Of a DNA stretch of 64,000 bases, positions 35,240-45,465 are shown piece after piece. Numbering within the stretch: position 1 is the stretch's first letter; every line of letters starts with the position of its first letter. Below the pieces are notes generated by a model. The model saw nothing but the letters and a program-made list of their open reading frames with translations. It had not been told where the DNA came from and searched no databases. The stretch is from Combretum micranthum (taxonomy: Eukaryota > Streptophyta > Magnoliopsida > Myrtales > Combretaceae): NCBI GenBank assembly GCA_024138025.1, contig JAMXBD010001364.1, positions 186,001 to 250,000 on the forward strand. Direction: 5' to 3'. Position numbers and translations under genes: made by a program.

Positions 35240-38200
35240 TGTGATCCCCCAGATTCTACAATGATTTCTAAGTTCAAACCCTGGAATCAGAAGTCAACCA
35301 GAAACCCTAGTCAACAAAAGCTATGCTAAAACCCTAAAGTTTAGATCCGACAGTCCCGTGTTCTTAAACCCTAGACAACGGAATTGAGATGATGGCTTGT
35401 AACGTTTCGTAATAATATAAGGGAGCTTAAAAAATCAGATACGTCAATTTCTAGTATCTTTCGAATCCGAACGGGATCAGTTTTTGAAAACCGTGCTTGG
35501 AAACACCAGACGGTAAAAATATTTCATTTATACCGATAGACTCGTAATAACATAAGAAATCCAAAAGTATCAGTTTTGTAATTTTTCGATAGCTAAAAAT
35601 TATAAATATCGCATTTATACACGTATTTTTTTTTACTATCAGCAACTTATTAGTCTTGTTTATTATTCATTGTACTTCTCTATTATTCATTACTATTCAG
35701 CTAACTTTTTACTTTTCCAACACATCTATATTAAATCATATCTTACATATTAATTATTTTCTTACAAAATACAAACAAAATCAACTCACTCCCTCTCTCC
35801 TCCCCTTAGAACCGGCGCCTCCCTCTCTTTCACATCTCTATTTATTTTCTTTTCCAATTTATTTTATTTCATCTAATTTTCATTCCAAAAATTCTATAAA
35901 TACCTCTTTCTTTCCACTTTTTTCACACATTCATTTCATACAACAAAACTCTCTCAAAATCTCTCCACATACACTCTCCACAAAATTCTTTTTTACTAAA
36001 ACTCTCTTTTACCAAACACTTACAAAATCCCTCTCTATACACAAACCACCTACCACATACCATCAACCACATAAACATATATTCATTACTTTCTTCCCAC
36101 TACAAAACACTTTAGGTAAACTTCTTTCTAACCATTCATTTTAACCATGTCATGTAACTTAGTATGACCATAGTGTTGTTTTCAAACTCATATAAGTAGT
36201 AAAAGCAATAACATGTTCATGTTTTGTTCTTGCACATGAAATACCTATATTATTATCTTGTTATTATGCTTTTATATATGTTGTTATTAATACTATTATT
36301 GTTATTACCTTGTTGTTATTAGCTCTAATCTAGCTCTATATATATTATTAAGTATATGTATATATATATATATATATTTAGAGCATAATGCTCACTAACT
36401 TTCTCTAACTTGCTATTATTGCTTTTTCTTTTTTTTTTTTTGGGACTTAGTCCCGGGATACCTTGATGAAGTTAAGGCTCTCAATACTTGATCGGGTTGC
36501 CTTGATGAAGCTAAGACTCCCAATACTTGACCGGGTTACTTTGATGAAGCTAAGGTTCCTAATACTTGATATATTATCTTGCTTATTACTAATTTGCTTC
36601 TTATATATTTTCATCATTTTTCATAATATGTGTTCATGAACATGCATCATCATAATGATCTTGTCTCAACAAAAATTTAAAGTAGACTTTTCCTTAATAA
36701 AGGAAAATGGGACTAAACTCTTTCAATATATAACTTTATGCTTAAATTAAGATTCGGTTAGCAAACCCATAGGAGAATTATTTTGCAACTTCTCTTCGAA
36801 CTTATCAAGATTTTTCCTAAATGACAATAAAGATGATTTCATAAAAAATTAACAAACAAAACGAACTTTTTCCTCAATAGTAGACCACATAAAGTTTATC
36901 AAAAGTTAGCATAAATGTTTTCTTCGTAAACAGAATTTTCATAAAATGTTTATTTGTAGGATTTAAACTAACTCCATAATAACAACAAAAAACAAACCTA
37001 GATTTCAAAGTTAAGATAGAAATCAACCCTCTAATCTATAAACCCACATATAAAATAAAAGATTTCCAAGTATATAAATAATAAACTCATTTTCAAAAGA
37101 AATAAAAAGAATATAAGAATGAGGATTTCAAAAAACAACGAATTTTATCAACAACTTAAAAAGAATAATTTATTTTTCAAGAAAAATTGATAGAAGACTT
37201 AAAAAACTAAGTTTTAGAAATAAAATTTATTTCAAATAAGTTAAAAGATGATAATATAAGGATAAAAAGATTTATTTAACAAAACCATTTTTCTTTAAAA
37301 AGGAAATATATACAAGTTAAAAATCACCATAGGTTATCCATAACTTGATAAAAACTTTGGAAATCTAATTTTTGCCACAAAAAGAAAAATTTGTAAATGA
37401 TTAAAAGTTAAAGGAAATTTTATTTGAAATTAGAAAATAAAATAAGAATATACTTGTTTACAATAACCTAAGAAATTATAAAGTTTCTCCAAAATACTTA
37501 GAAAGGAATTTGTTAAGTTTTAACACCTTTAAAATAAATTGTTTTACGAAAAATAATCGTTGAGACACCACCATTAGAATCTCGCATATAATATGAGTCT
37601 ATATAAATAATCAAAGGATTTTTCAACTACGTACATATCTATATTTTTGCTAAAAGAATTTTTGAATAAAATTGAGTTTGGAAATTATATTGAAAGAATT
37701 GGAATTTCACGTTTTGGTTCTGTACCGAAGCTTTTAGGAAACCAAACAATCATTTATATAAAAAATAACCTTAGAAATGAATAAATATTTTCGAGTAAGT
37801 AAAAATTGGTGTATTATATGCGAAATTCCGAGTTAAAATGAGCAAGTTATGGCCATTTTAAGTTGAAATTTCCCTCTATGCGAATTTTAACGAACTTAGT
37901 AGAATAGAATTTCAAGTTTAAGTAGAACTTCCAAGAAATACTCATTTTGGGTATTTCTCTTGTTTAGGTATCGAGGAGACTAAGTTCCCGTGTCCCGAGG
38001 ATTTCCTTGACTAGAAGTATCCACACAAATAGCCGAGTGAGTTTATTTCTTACATATTTGCACTTATGATATTGCTTGTAGAATTAGTGGCATTAGAATT
38101 AGGAAAAAGATAAAAAAAAATGGAAAATGCATGTACTTTACATATTTGGTTGAAGTTACGATTAAGTATATCCAGGTGAGAATTGTTTATAATGAATGTT

Positions 38201-39203
38201 TAATCTAGTGTAAGAATAATTGTCTGTAAATTTTATGATCACTCGCAAAATATTTAATTATGCCACGAGTACTTAATTAAAATGATTCATGCATATCATC
38301 GAGTGAGTTCATTGCATTTATTACTATTTATTTGGTGGGACAAAGGCTTAGTAAGTAGATTCATAGAGTATGTAATTTCTTTAAATCGACGAAGCATCAT
38401 TCGAATCGACTAGCGAAGAGAAAACATCTGAATAAAACGTATTTAGCAGATATGTAGTGGCTCGGAAATAAACTACTAATAAGTTGGTTTATAATACCTT
38501 TTATTTTTGTAAGAAAGTTGTTAAAATAAAAAGTATCATGGAATTATGTTGTACGATAGCGGCCTATTCAGTCTGAAATACCTAACAACTGAATGGAGGG
38601 GTAAATCCATTCAAACATATGATTCTCGGAAAATCATATGTATTGTTTGCTCACATGCTTGTGCATCTCATATGGTTGCTTAACAAACTTGTTTTGATTA
38701 TTGAGTGTCAAGTGTTTAAATGTGGAAATAAATCTCATTAAGCTAGTAGCTTATACCCTCTTAGATATCTTTTGTAGCTCCCGTATCTTTGGTTGGAACC
38801 AAGAGTTTATTTTACCCAGGTAATGCCTTAAGCTGAGATCTTATGAATAGAAGTGCAAGATAGAAGTAGATATGGTTTCCAAGAGGAGTTTCAAAGGAGT
38901 AAATCGTTTTATGTTAGACTCTTTATTAGACTTAGTTATCTTTTATAGGAGAATGCCCCTTAATGTTGTAAAGACTCCTTAATAGTTTTTATGAACCTTG
39001 GTTATATTGTTATGATTTATCTCCTTAATCGCTATTGTGTATAACTGCTTAAACGGTATGATCTAAAGTTTGGTCTACTACGATAGCGAAGGTACACCTT
39101 ATACTCGATATCGAGACTTTGGGAATAACTAAGGTTGTCATACTTAAGCCTTAATATTAAGTGTGATGAACTGTCGCATTTATGATACCCTTTGGGCGTG
39201 ATA
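35240..39203 (+). mobile_element. Solo LTR, long gypsy-type, copy 4
   Basis: 3964 bp from TGTGATCCCCCAGA to TTTGGGCGTGATA, flanked by perfect CGGGG duplications (35235-35239 and 39204-39208) and by satellite on both sides. Landmarks: TATAAATA 35895-35902; a leader to 36115 without ATG and with almost no G; 5' splice-like site TAG|GTAAAC at 36116; the TTCCGAGTTAAAATGA block at 37826; acceptor TTTAG at 37968; mini-exon 37969-38036 followed by GTGAGT; acceptor CTTTTGTAG at 38777. A TTGATGAAG(T/C)TAAG(G/A) repeat of about 60 bp occurs three times at 36450-36570. Confidence 0.93.
35895..35902 (+). promoter_or_regulatory. TATA box in solo LTR copy 4
   Basis: TATAAATA followed by a pyrimidine- and A-rich leader with no ATG until the splice-like site at 36116. 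This is a good promoter-plus-leader candidate. Confidence 0.6.
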
Positions 39204-41020
39204 CGGGGACTAATTCCTCATTCTATGGATCATTTTACCATATTATGAGGGAAATCCTTGCTATATGAGCCATTTTACCACACTAGGGGATAATTCCTCA
39301 TTTTAGGGGGCCATTTTATCATATTAGGGGAGAATTTGTTGTTCCAAAGGTCATTTTACCATATTAAGGTAGGTTCCTCATCCTAGGGCCCATTTTTTTA
39401 CAGTAGGGGTAAATTCCTCGTTTCATGGGCCATTTTTCCACATTATGGGGAATTTCCTCATTATAGAGGTCATTTTACCATACCAGGGGGATTCCTCACT
39501 CTAGATGTCATTTTACCACGCTAAGATATAATTCCTCATTGTATGCGCCATTTTACCATACTAGGGGGGAGGAGAGGATTTCTTATTCCCAGAGCCATTT
39601 TACCACACTAGAAGAGAATTCCTCGATTCAGGGTCCATTTTACCATACTTGGGGAGATTCCTCATTTCGAGGGTCATTTTACCACACTAGAGGGAATTCC
39701 TCGTTTCATGGTCCATTTTATCACACCAGGGACTAATTTCTCATTCAGAGGATCATTTTACCACATTAGGAGGGAGTTCCTTGTTCCTCGTTCCTCGTTC
39801 CTCGTTCCATGGGTCATTTTACTACACGAGGAGATAATTTCTCGATGTGGGGCTCATTTTACCATATTAAGGGAGAATTCCTAGTTCTAAGGGTCATTTT
39901 ACCATACCTAGAGGGAATTCCTCGTTCCAAGGCCCATTTTACCACACTAGGGTAAGAATTCATCGTTTTAAGGTCCAACTTATCACAGTAAGGGAAAGTC
40001 CTCGTTCTATGAGAAATTTTACCATATAAGGAAATAATTCCTCGTTCCAAGGGTCAATTTACTACAATAGGGGGGATTTCCTTGTTCCATAAACCATTTT
40101 ACTACACTAGGGTTTAACTCCATTATATGGGTCATTTTACCATACTTTGGGGAATTCCTCGTTCCATGGGTCATTTTACCATAGTAGGGGATAATTTCTT
40201 ATTATAGGGACCATTTTACCACACTAGAGGGGAATTCCTCGTTTTAGGGTCCATTTTACCACACTAAGGAAAAATTCTTAGTTCCACGGGCCATTTTACC
40301 ATACTAGGGAGAAATACTTCATTCTAGAGGTCATTTTACCACACTAGTGAGATTCCCCATTCCATGGGCCATTTTTCCACAACAGGGGATAATTCTTCGC
40401 TGTAGGAGCCATTTTATTATACTAGAGAGGAACTCCTTATTCTAAGAGCCATTTTACCACACTCGAGGCTAATTTCTCATTCTATGAGTCATTTTACTAT
40501 ACTAGGAGGGAATTCATCTTTTTCATGGGATATTTTATCATACTAGGGGATAATTCCTTGTTGTAGGGGCTATTTTATCATACTAGGGAGGAATTCCTTA
40601 TTCCGATGGCCATTTTACTATACTAAGGCAAATACCACATTACGAAAGTCATTTCGGCATATTATGAGGGAATTCCTCATTTTAGGGATCGTTTTACCAC
40701 AATATGAGGGAACTCCCATTCTATATGCCACTTTACCATAGCATGTGAGAATTCCTCATTCCATGGGCCATTTTATCATAACAAGGGGGAATTCCTCATT
40801 CGAAGTGTCATTTTACCATAGTAGGAGAAAATTCCTTGTTATAGGGATCATTTACTATTGCAAAGGAAAATTGCTCGTTTTAAGGCAATTTTTCCATAAT
40901 AGAGGAAATTGCTCATTCCAATGGCATTTCAACACAGTCGAGGGAAATTTCTCCTTCGAATGGCCATTTTACTACACTAGGGTGAAATTTCTCGCTCTAG
41001 ATGCTATTTTACCACACATT
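39204..41020. repeat. 40-bp satellite, segment 3
   Basis: I count about 45 CATTTTACC-type units in 1817 bp, a mean of about 40 bp. At 39780-39806 a small internal expansion repeats TTCCTCG. Units become more diverged after about 40850. The third signature block starts at 39956. Confidence 0.92.
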
Positions 41021-42140
41021 AAGGCTCAATTTTTCAACATAATCCTTATTTGTCACCATATAAGACTAATTTTCACCTCAACTTATAGCTTAATTTGATG
41101 TTGTTAGGCTTATTTGACAATGTATACCATTTTCTTCACAACGAAGCTCAATTCTTTTGCTTAATGCTTATTTCACCAAATAAACTCTTACCCTAGTAGG
41201 CTAAATTCCTCACTGCGATAATCTTTTTTCCATATTATTACTCAATTTCCCACACTAAGGTACATTTCAACCTAAAAAATTCTATTTTCACAAAAATAGG
41301 GATTTATTCCCGTTATGAGGCTTATTTTAGCACACGGGTGTTGTTTTCAGCATAATATGGCTAAATTATTACTATAATTCTCATTTCACCATACAAGTAT
41401 CATATTCATAATAACATGTCTCAATTCCTCATTGTGAGACTTATTTCACTATACAAGTACCATCACCTCCATAAATGGATCATAAACGATCCATTCGCAT
41501 CTCAATGTGCCTTAATTCTTTTTTGGGATGCTTATTTCACTACATACACCGTTTCCATCCTAATAAAGCTCAATTTCTCTACCATATGTTGATGTCACCA
41601 AACAACTCTTACCACAATAGTGTGAAACTCCATATAATAAGGCTCATTCATAACATGACTCAATTCTTTATCTTGAGACACATCTACAATGCAACCTCTA
41701 TTTTCACCAATATAAGACTCACTTTCTTATCATAAGATTCAATTGACCTTTACATGGCTCAAATCCTCATCATAAGCTCATTCTACTAGATAGTTATCAA
41801 TTTCAACATAATAGGATTGAATCCTATTAGTGTTTCTCATTTCACCATACATGTATTATAGATACCATAACATATCCCTGTTACTTGTTCAAAGAATCAT
41901 TTCACCACACAAGGAACATTATCATTATAAACAGACTCAATTCTTCATTGTAAATCTTGTTTCACTGTAGTATGGCTAAAATGATCATTCCAAGGCTCCT
42001 TTCACCATATTAACAACATTACAACTTAACAACGCTCAATTCTTTGGTGCATGGCTTATTTCACAAAATATGACTCTATTCCTCATAATGTTCATTTTAC
42101 AATAAGGCATCATATTGACCATAACATGAGTCAATTGGTA
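41021..42140. repeat. Second tandem array, unit about 55-65 bp, related to the 40-bp satellite
   Basis: Diverged head-to-tail units built on CTCAATTCCTCATTGTGAG, then GCTTATTTCACCATACAAG, then a 15-20 base A/C-rich spacer. The first two thirds align with the 40-bp unit (AATTCCTCATT..GGG.TCATTTTACCACACTA), so it looks like a longer-unit relative at the array edge. Confidence 0.75.
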
Positions 42141-42689
42141 GTTTGAAGGGTCAATTATAAAATTTGACTACTTAATTTTTAAATGTATTTCCAATATAAT
42201 GATGAACATTTTAGTGGATGCCACATCATTGTTTTATTGACATATGCTGATAATAGCATAATTAATAAGTTTAAAAAAATTATTTATAAATGATGCATGT
42301 TAAAGTATCTTGTCGATCTTCGTCTAGTGATATTTCATGATAATTTTGTAGTAGAAAGATATGCCATTTTATTTTATTTTATTTTGTTTTTTCCACAAGT
42401 TTAAAATAGCTAAATAAATTAATTATGTATTGAACACTTCAATTATATGTAAATTCTTCATAAATGCATAATATCTATGATAATTTTTTTAAAATTTATT
42501 ATATTATTAATTTTATTTAGTTTAATATCAATATGAACAAAAAAATTGTCAAATATAATATATTAGATTTTATTGTGACGTTTGCTGCTAGAGGATGGAA
42601 AATAGTCAGCCTCTAGAGAATGGCAAAAAGTCAGGTACAACAACGAAGGAGAATGAAAAATAACCAATGCAACATTAATGATTTAACCG
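42141..42689. other. AT-rich spacer, nothing recognised
   Basis: No coding frame, RNA gene or repeat of note. Confidence 0.5.
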
Positions 42690-42920
42690 GCTATAGCTGG
42701 TTACATACTAACTGAATCAGTCCTATCAAAAGCAACGATGATACCGTAAAATAATCCTCCACTACAATATCAATAGCGAGTTGTTTGAGTTATATCGAAT
42801 GGAAGTTAACTACTTTACCAAATGCGAAATGGAGAGCACCATTTAAAGATCTCACCGAGCCACTAATCCGTGCACCATTCTTGCTCAGACTCCTATCTTA
42901 GCATTAAGCTTCAATCTAAA
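42690..42920 (-). pseudogene. Possible LINE-type RNase H remnant
   Basis: The minus strand, allowing frame changes, reads LKLNAK, then a segment like SVRSLNGALHFAFGKVVNF, then LAI and VEDYFTVSSLLL. The order resembles the C-terminal RNase H domain of plant LINEs (LKLN.D, G.G.V.RD..G, AE..A, A...GF). It is heavily broken. Alternative: chance similarity. Confidence 0.35.
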
Positions 42921-44366
42921 AGAATCATGAAGGTAGCTAATACATGCTACTTTGGTCTTCTTTCTCATTTATATGTATGATTCATGACACCAATGAACTC
43001 ACTTTTTTTCTAATAAAAGACAACGCTTAATGTGGTCACGTCAAAATGTAAATTGCTAACAGCATCGTTAACATGAATCTGATCACCGTGTTTGGAAGCA
43101 GTCCTCCACCGCTAGATGTTTCATAAAAATAAGGTCAATAATGTTAATTTTCTATTGAATTTAGAACATTTGCAAACTTGTTAAAGAAGGGGAAAAAATA
43201 AATAAAAGGAATTCCATACTCTAAGAGTAGTTTGTTTCATGACAGTTCATGTATGTGTTCTTACAAGCTTGTTTGGATTGTCGTTTTGGTATATTTTCAA
43301 ACTAAACTAATATGGATATAATATCGATGAAAAACCAACAGTTTTATTCATAAACTGACCAAACTAAACTGATACCAAGCTGATACAGATCCAATACAAA
43401 TAAAAATCCAACAATCCAAATAGACATTGGATCGAACTAACACAATAGATAATTTTTTTTTCTTTTTATGAAACAATGAGAGCACAAAATTGTGAACCAA
43501 AATTTTCTGTTATCTCCAATTATCTAATCTATTGTCGTTTAAATATATAATATATATATATTTTAACAAAATACAACATTTTAGTTTTTACTTGCTTTGG
43601 ATAATATATATAATTAGAAAGGACATGGACTGTGTGTTATTTAATGAAGAAATTTTATTGAAAATCATAGTCACGATTTCTTCTCAATAGGTGAGTTTGA
43701 TCTTCTCTCACTTAATTGTTGACATCGTGCGGAATTGTACAGCCTACTTTCATATAAAAGGCATATTTATTAAAAACTCAGTTTTTCACTTGCATCATAT
43801 ATATATATATATATATATATAAAAGGCATTATTAGGGGGAAAAAAAGATAAAAGAAAAAAAAAAACTTTTTAGCAAAATTATAACTTCATTTTTCATCAA
43901 ATAATTTAGAATTTGATGTTCTCTTTTACTTAATTATCATTACGAGGAATTTGCTCTTTCCCACTTTAACCCGAGTTTGAAGGATTAATTTGTTATAACC
44001 TCTTTGTCAGTAAAATAAAAAGGTTTGACTCAACGTGCCTCAGCAATCCACTTAGATATAAATATAAAATGCAACATATCTATTTTTTTTTCCTTTTTAT
44101 TCAAGAAAAATATTAATTATAAGTTTCTATGTATTATTAGTATTATATTTATTTTTGTATTTTATTAATTAAATGATCTAGCCATCTAGGTAGGATGGTT
44201 TTCTTATACTAATCCAATTTATTTTCTTTTATTTTACATCTATTGTTTATTTTGATAGGCAAATAGAATTTAAAAGGTAATATGGTTAGCAATGCATTTA
44301 TTATGGACATATACTAATTCAATTTGTTTTCATAGGTACCTTAACTTATAATTTTGGCCATACATT
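42921..44366. other. AT-rich intergenic sequence
   Basis: No gene recognised. A (AT)n run lies at 43797-43820. Confidence 0.5.
43797..43820. repeat. (AT)n microsatellite
   Basis: Twelve AT units. The word TATAAAAGGCAT occurs both shortly before (43753) and just after it. Confidence 0.9.
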
Positions 44367-44460
44367 TTTTTTTTTTTGCCACTATAATAGAGAAAGAGAA
44401 TAATTGAACCTAAAACCTCTCATATGAGTGATCAAGAGAGATACTATTGTATCATAAGGT
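44367..44460 (-). mobile_element. Small poly(A) retroposon remnant
   Basis: On the minus strand a GAGAGGTTTTAGGTTCAATT segment (like a tRNA B box, GGTTCGAATCC) is followed about 30 bases later by GTGGCAAAAAAA, a poly(A) end. The sequence at 50150-50245 has the same layout and wording. The 5' end is not defined and no clear target duplication was found. Confidence 0.45.
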
Positions 44461-44688
44461 TATTGGCATTTTGGCTATACATTAATTATACAAATTTGTA
44501 TAGCTCACCATCCCTTAGAGGTGTTCATGGTTTGATTAGTCAATATGCGGCTCTATTTTTTTATCCTAATCATAATTATCAGTTTTTTAATATCTCGATC
44601 ATTAATTGGTTCATTATAAATAGTTAACCGTCTTAATCATTTCACTTTTTTGTTAATTTTTTTTATTTTCGGTTTTTAACCATTTAAC

Positions 44689-45086
44689 GAGCTATTCAAA
44701 AAAGAGAAAGATGAGGTACAACCGGCAGCGTTGAAGGGGCTCATGAAGAAGGTGTGTGCACCTAATCTCCTAAGTTAGGATCTTACTCAATTTAAACATT
44801 GTGATAGTTTAATTAGAGAAAACTTTTATCATAGTTTCAACAAATTAAAGTTGTTATACAAGCTTGTGCGGCTAGCACATTTATTAGTTCCTACTTAGGA
44901 TTGATAACAATTGCTCACTTTCATATCCAGGAGATATTCCACAAGTATATTTGGTATGCATTGAATGAGAAGCAAATCAATCCTGAATTGATATCTAATT
45001 TAATACAGCTTAGGAAGGCCACTGTGTTGGAAGATTCTCAAGTAGCCCAGATTTTAATGATATATCTTGACGTATAGTGCGTGACA
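44689..45086 (+). pseudogene. Two-exon fragment of a conserved plant gene, disrupted
   Basis: Exon-like piece 1 (44689-44751) reads ELFKKEKDEVQPAALKGLMKK and ends at AAG|GTGTGT. A 178-bp intron ends ..CATATCCAG at 44929. Piece 2 (from 44930) reads EIFHKYIWYALNEKQ, INPELISNLIQLRKA and TVLEDSQVAQIL in the same phase. One base is then missing and a TGA replaces an expected CGA in the segment that follows (ISxRIVRDR in the shifted frame). I recall this segment from a conserved plant protein thought to be plastid-located, but cannot name it. Because the intron is present, the copy arose from DNA rather than mRNA. No other exons were found nearby. Confidence 0.55.
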
Positions 45087-45285
45087 GGGATAATCTATAC
45101 CATTATATGTATATGTAAATTATATATATAATATATTTATAAATATTGAAATGTTTCACTATTAATTATCGATTTTTTATGATTACAAACTAAAACTAAA
45201 ATTGAAAACCGGAAAAAAAAATAAAAATCATATTTTCTGAATTGATTTTCTAGTTTAGGTTTGATTTTTTTATTTTATTGGGTCT

Positions 45286-45465
45286 TTTTTTTTTTTTTTC
45301 ACACCATTCCATCCCTTGCATAACTTGACTGAAGACATATATGTTGCCTGGGCATGAAGCCCATATCCAGGCCAATAAGGGGAGTCGAGGAGCCCAGTAG
45401 ACAAACCTAGTCTAATTCGCGTCTTCCACAAGGGGCTGCCCAGCAAGTGCAATTATGGTCCCTGT
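45286..45465 (-). other. GC-richer segment ending in poly(A), possible retroposed fragment
   Basis: In AT-rich surroundings, the minus strand carries about 165 bases of balanced composition (CTTGCTGGGCAGCCCC, GAAGACGCG, TATTGGCC, GGGCTTCATGCCC). It ends GGAATGGTGTG followed by A13. The tail suggests a retroposed transcript or SINE. No box A/B pair, no target duplication and no known protein is seen. Confidence 0.35.

Noticed and set aside
35656..36144. 162-codon open frame
   Set aside because: It lacks an ATG start (opens at TTG), lies across the TATA box and leader of a solo LTR, and has no domain. Its openness reflects a G-poor leader.
9661..39208. Long LTRs interpreted as host multi-exon genes because of their splice sites
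   Set aside because: Each of the three well-defined copies has TG...CA-type ends (one ends in TA) and a 5-bp target duplication; no spliced coding frame of normal length results.
31790..41020. Regular ~40-bp repeats resembling a CRISPR array
   Set aside because: Units are head-to-tail and similar over their full length without unique spacers, in plant nuclear DNA. It is a satellite.
45286..45465. Organellar DNA insertion
   Set aside because: The GC-richer block with a poly(A) end shows no rRNA, tRNA or plastid gene wording I can recognise.
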